Assembly (NCBI GenBank): GCA_012516125.1
Contig: JAAYXB010000011.1
Span: 1-64,000, forward strand
Direction: 5' to 3'
Length of the DNA stretch: 64,000 nucleotides
DNA from: Bacillota bacterium
GTDB taxonomy: Bacteria > Bacillota > SHA-98 > UBA4971
Positions 63,484 through 64,000 of this stretch are shown here, one piece after another (within the stretch, counting starts at the first letter, position 1; each line of letters starts with the position of its first letter). Under the pieces are notes generated by a model. That model ran no database searches, had not been told where the DNA came from, and saw only the letters and a program-made list of their open reading frames with translations. Position numbers and translations under genes: made by a program.

Positions 63484-63599
63484 AGCAACCGTCCCTCCCA
63501 TCAAGTCGGTCGTCGCAGATTCGCGCCGCTTCTTGAATGTGGACTTGTGAATCTGCGCCTAAGTAGATCGCCATAAGTAATCGCCGGTTCCAGAGAGCG

Positions 63600-63698
63600 C
63601 ACGCGCCGTGCAGGGTTGCCGGTGTTGCACTCTCTCTTTGAGTCACCGGCAACCCAAGACCTCGGAAAACGAGAGTAAACTAACGACCTCATACTTAG
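63600..63698. repeat. R1 element, short-core copy F
   Basis: GGGTTGCCGGTGTTGCAC (63613-63630), the loop TCTCTCTTTGAG and TCACCGGCAACCC form a 13-bp stem. The right arm AAGACCTCGGAAAACGAGAG ends at ACCTCATACTTAG, which overlaps the stop codon of the LptC-like gene. No full left arm is visible. Confidence 0.78.
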
Positions 63699-64000
63699 TC
63701 CTCGGGAACCTCTATCTCCACGCAAGTCCTGCCGATGGCCTCCAGGACGTTGTCCCCAGGGTGGTACTCCGCCCTCTCGCACACCAGCACCGAGCCTTTG
63801 TCCCGCTCGACGCGGACGTTGCCTTCGATTATCACCTTCTGGTCCTTCTCGGACCAGGTGAGCTTGCAAGCGGTAAGCACGTCGCCCTCCCGGGATGAGA
63901 ACCGCACATCCTCCAGCGTGAGGTTGTTTGTTGCGGTGTCCGCCTCCCCACGCGCCGCGGAGAACCGGAGCCACGGCTCGCCGCCATCATAGAGGGTGCC
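63695..64000 (-). CDS. LptC-like protein (partial, cut by window edge)
   Basis: The visible C-terminal about 100 residues begin LYDGGEPWLRFSAARGEADT, then LTLEDVRFSSREGDVLTACK and VIIEGNVRVERDKGSVLVCE, a pattern of the LptC/OstA beta-taco fold. The gene continues beyond 64000. Its TAA stop is formed by the terminal CTTAG of the R1 element. It is the second LptC-like protein of the cluster and sits directly upstream of the second LptA-like gene. Confidence 0.78.
   Translation of the reverse strand, partial: GTLYDGGEPWLRFSAARGEADTATNNLTLEDVRFSSREGDVLTACKLTWSEKDQKVIIEGNVRVERDKGSVLVCERAEYHPGDNVLEAIGRTCVEIEVPED

Noticed and set aside
1-64000. tRNA or rRNA genes
   Set aside because: I saw no cloverleaf with GTTCRANNC and acceptor pairing, nor rRNA sequence, though I could not run a dedicated search.

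Overview
The window looks like the chromosome of a GC-rich, diderm (outer-membrane-bearing) member of the Firmicutes/Bacillota, of the Limnochordia or Halanaerobiales/Negativicutes type. It encodes a nearly complete lipid A and LPS-transport set (lpxC, fabZ, lpxA, lpxI, lpxB, an msbA-like exporter, LptA/B/C/D/F-type proteins). It also encodes three outer-membrane proteins with an N-terminal S-layer-homology (SLH) domain, as is typical of diderm Firmicutes. Ribosome binding sites are strong AGGAGG types and GTG/TTG starts are common. A c-di-AMP (ydaO/yuaA) riboswitch and MutSalpha-independent features such as thrB/thrC, DUF151 and DUF3084 fit the same picture. The exact lineage is inference.

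Layout. 0.3-4.9 kb (minus): a peptide/nickel-type ABC transporter operon (solute-binding protein, DppB- and DppC-type permeases) behind a sigma-A-like promoter, a c-di-AMP riboswitch and a candidate terminator. The solute-binding protein appears to be circularly permuted. 5.3-6.1 kb: a winged-helix/VSR-like nuclease fusion. 6.2-7.3 and 14.6-16.1 kb: two large inverted copies of an array of GGTCC...GGACC dyads. They enclose a DppF-type ATPase, an amidohydrolase fragment, a lone DNA methyltransferase, thrB and thrC. 16-21.6 kb: nadE, murJ, a DUF151 nuclease and an HD-GYP remnant. 21.6-28.3 kb: surface polysaccharide genes (two GT2 glycosyltransferases, an O-antigen ligase/polymerase), a small outer-membrane protein and a PAP2 phosphatase.

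28.9-42.1 kb (minus): galE, an LptD-like protein, a periplasmic repeat protein, three SLH outer-membrane proteins and a RuvX/YqgF-like protein, with three good intrinsic terminators. 42.7-43.6 kb: a HepT-MntA toxin-antitoxin pair. 43.9-64 kb (minus): one long, tightly packed envelope cluster in which many genes overlap by 4 bp. Read in transcription order it is LptC-like (partial), LptA-like, an unusual EAA-loop permease, a polar-amino-acid-type ATPase, lpxC, fabZ, lpxA, lpxI, lpxB, an LpxB-like protein, msbA-like, sugar nucleotidyltransferase, lptC, an LpxB-related protein, lptA, lptB, lptF/G and DUF3084.

Three repeat systems overlay this. R1 is a roughly 200-bp element with CTAAGTGAGGGTGC-type terminal inverted repeats and an inner inverted repeat around a hairpin core. 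Two full copies carry that core in opposite orientation relative to the arms. R2 is a smaller element with similar ends. R3 is the GGTCC dyad array. Many otherwise conserved proteins also carry long low-complexity inserts. The most interesting signals are the permuted binding protein, the R1 core flip, the paired dyad arrays and the EAA-loop permease with its giant periplasmic region inside the LPS cluster.
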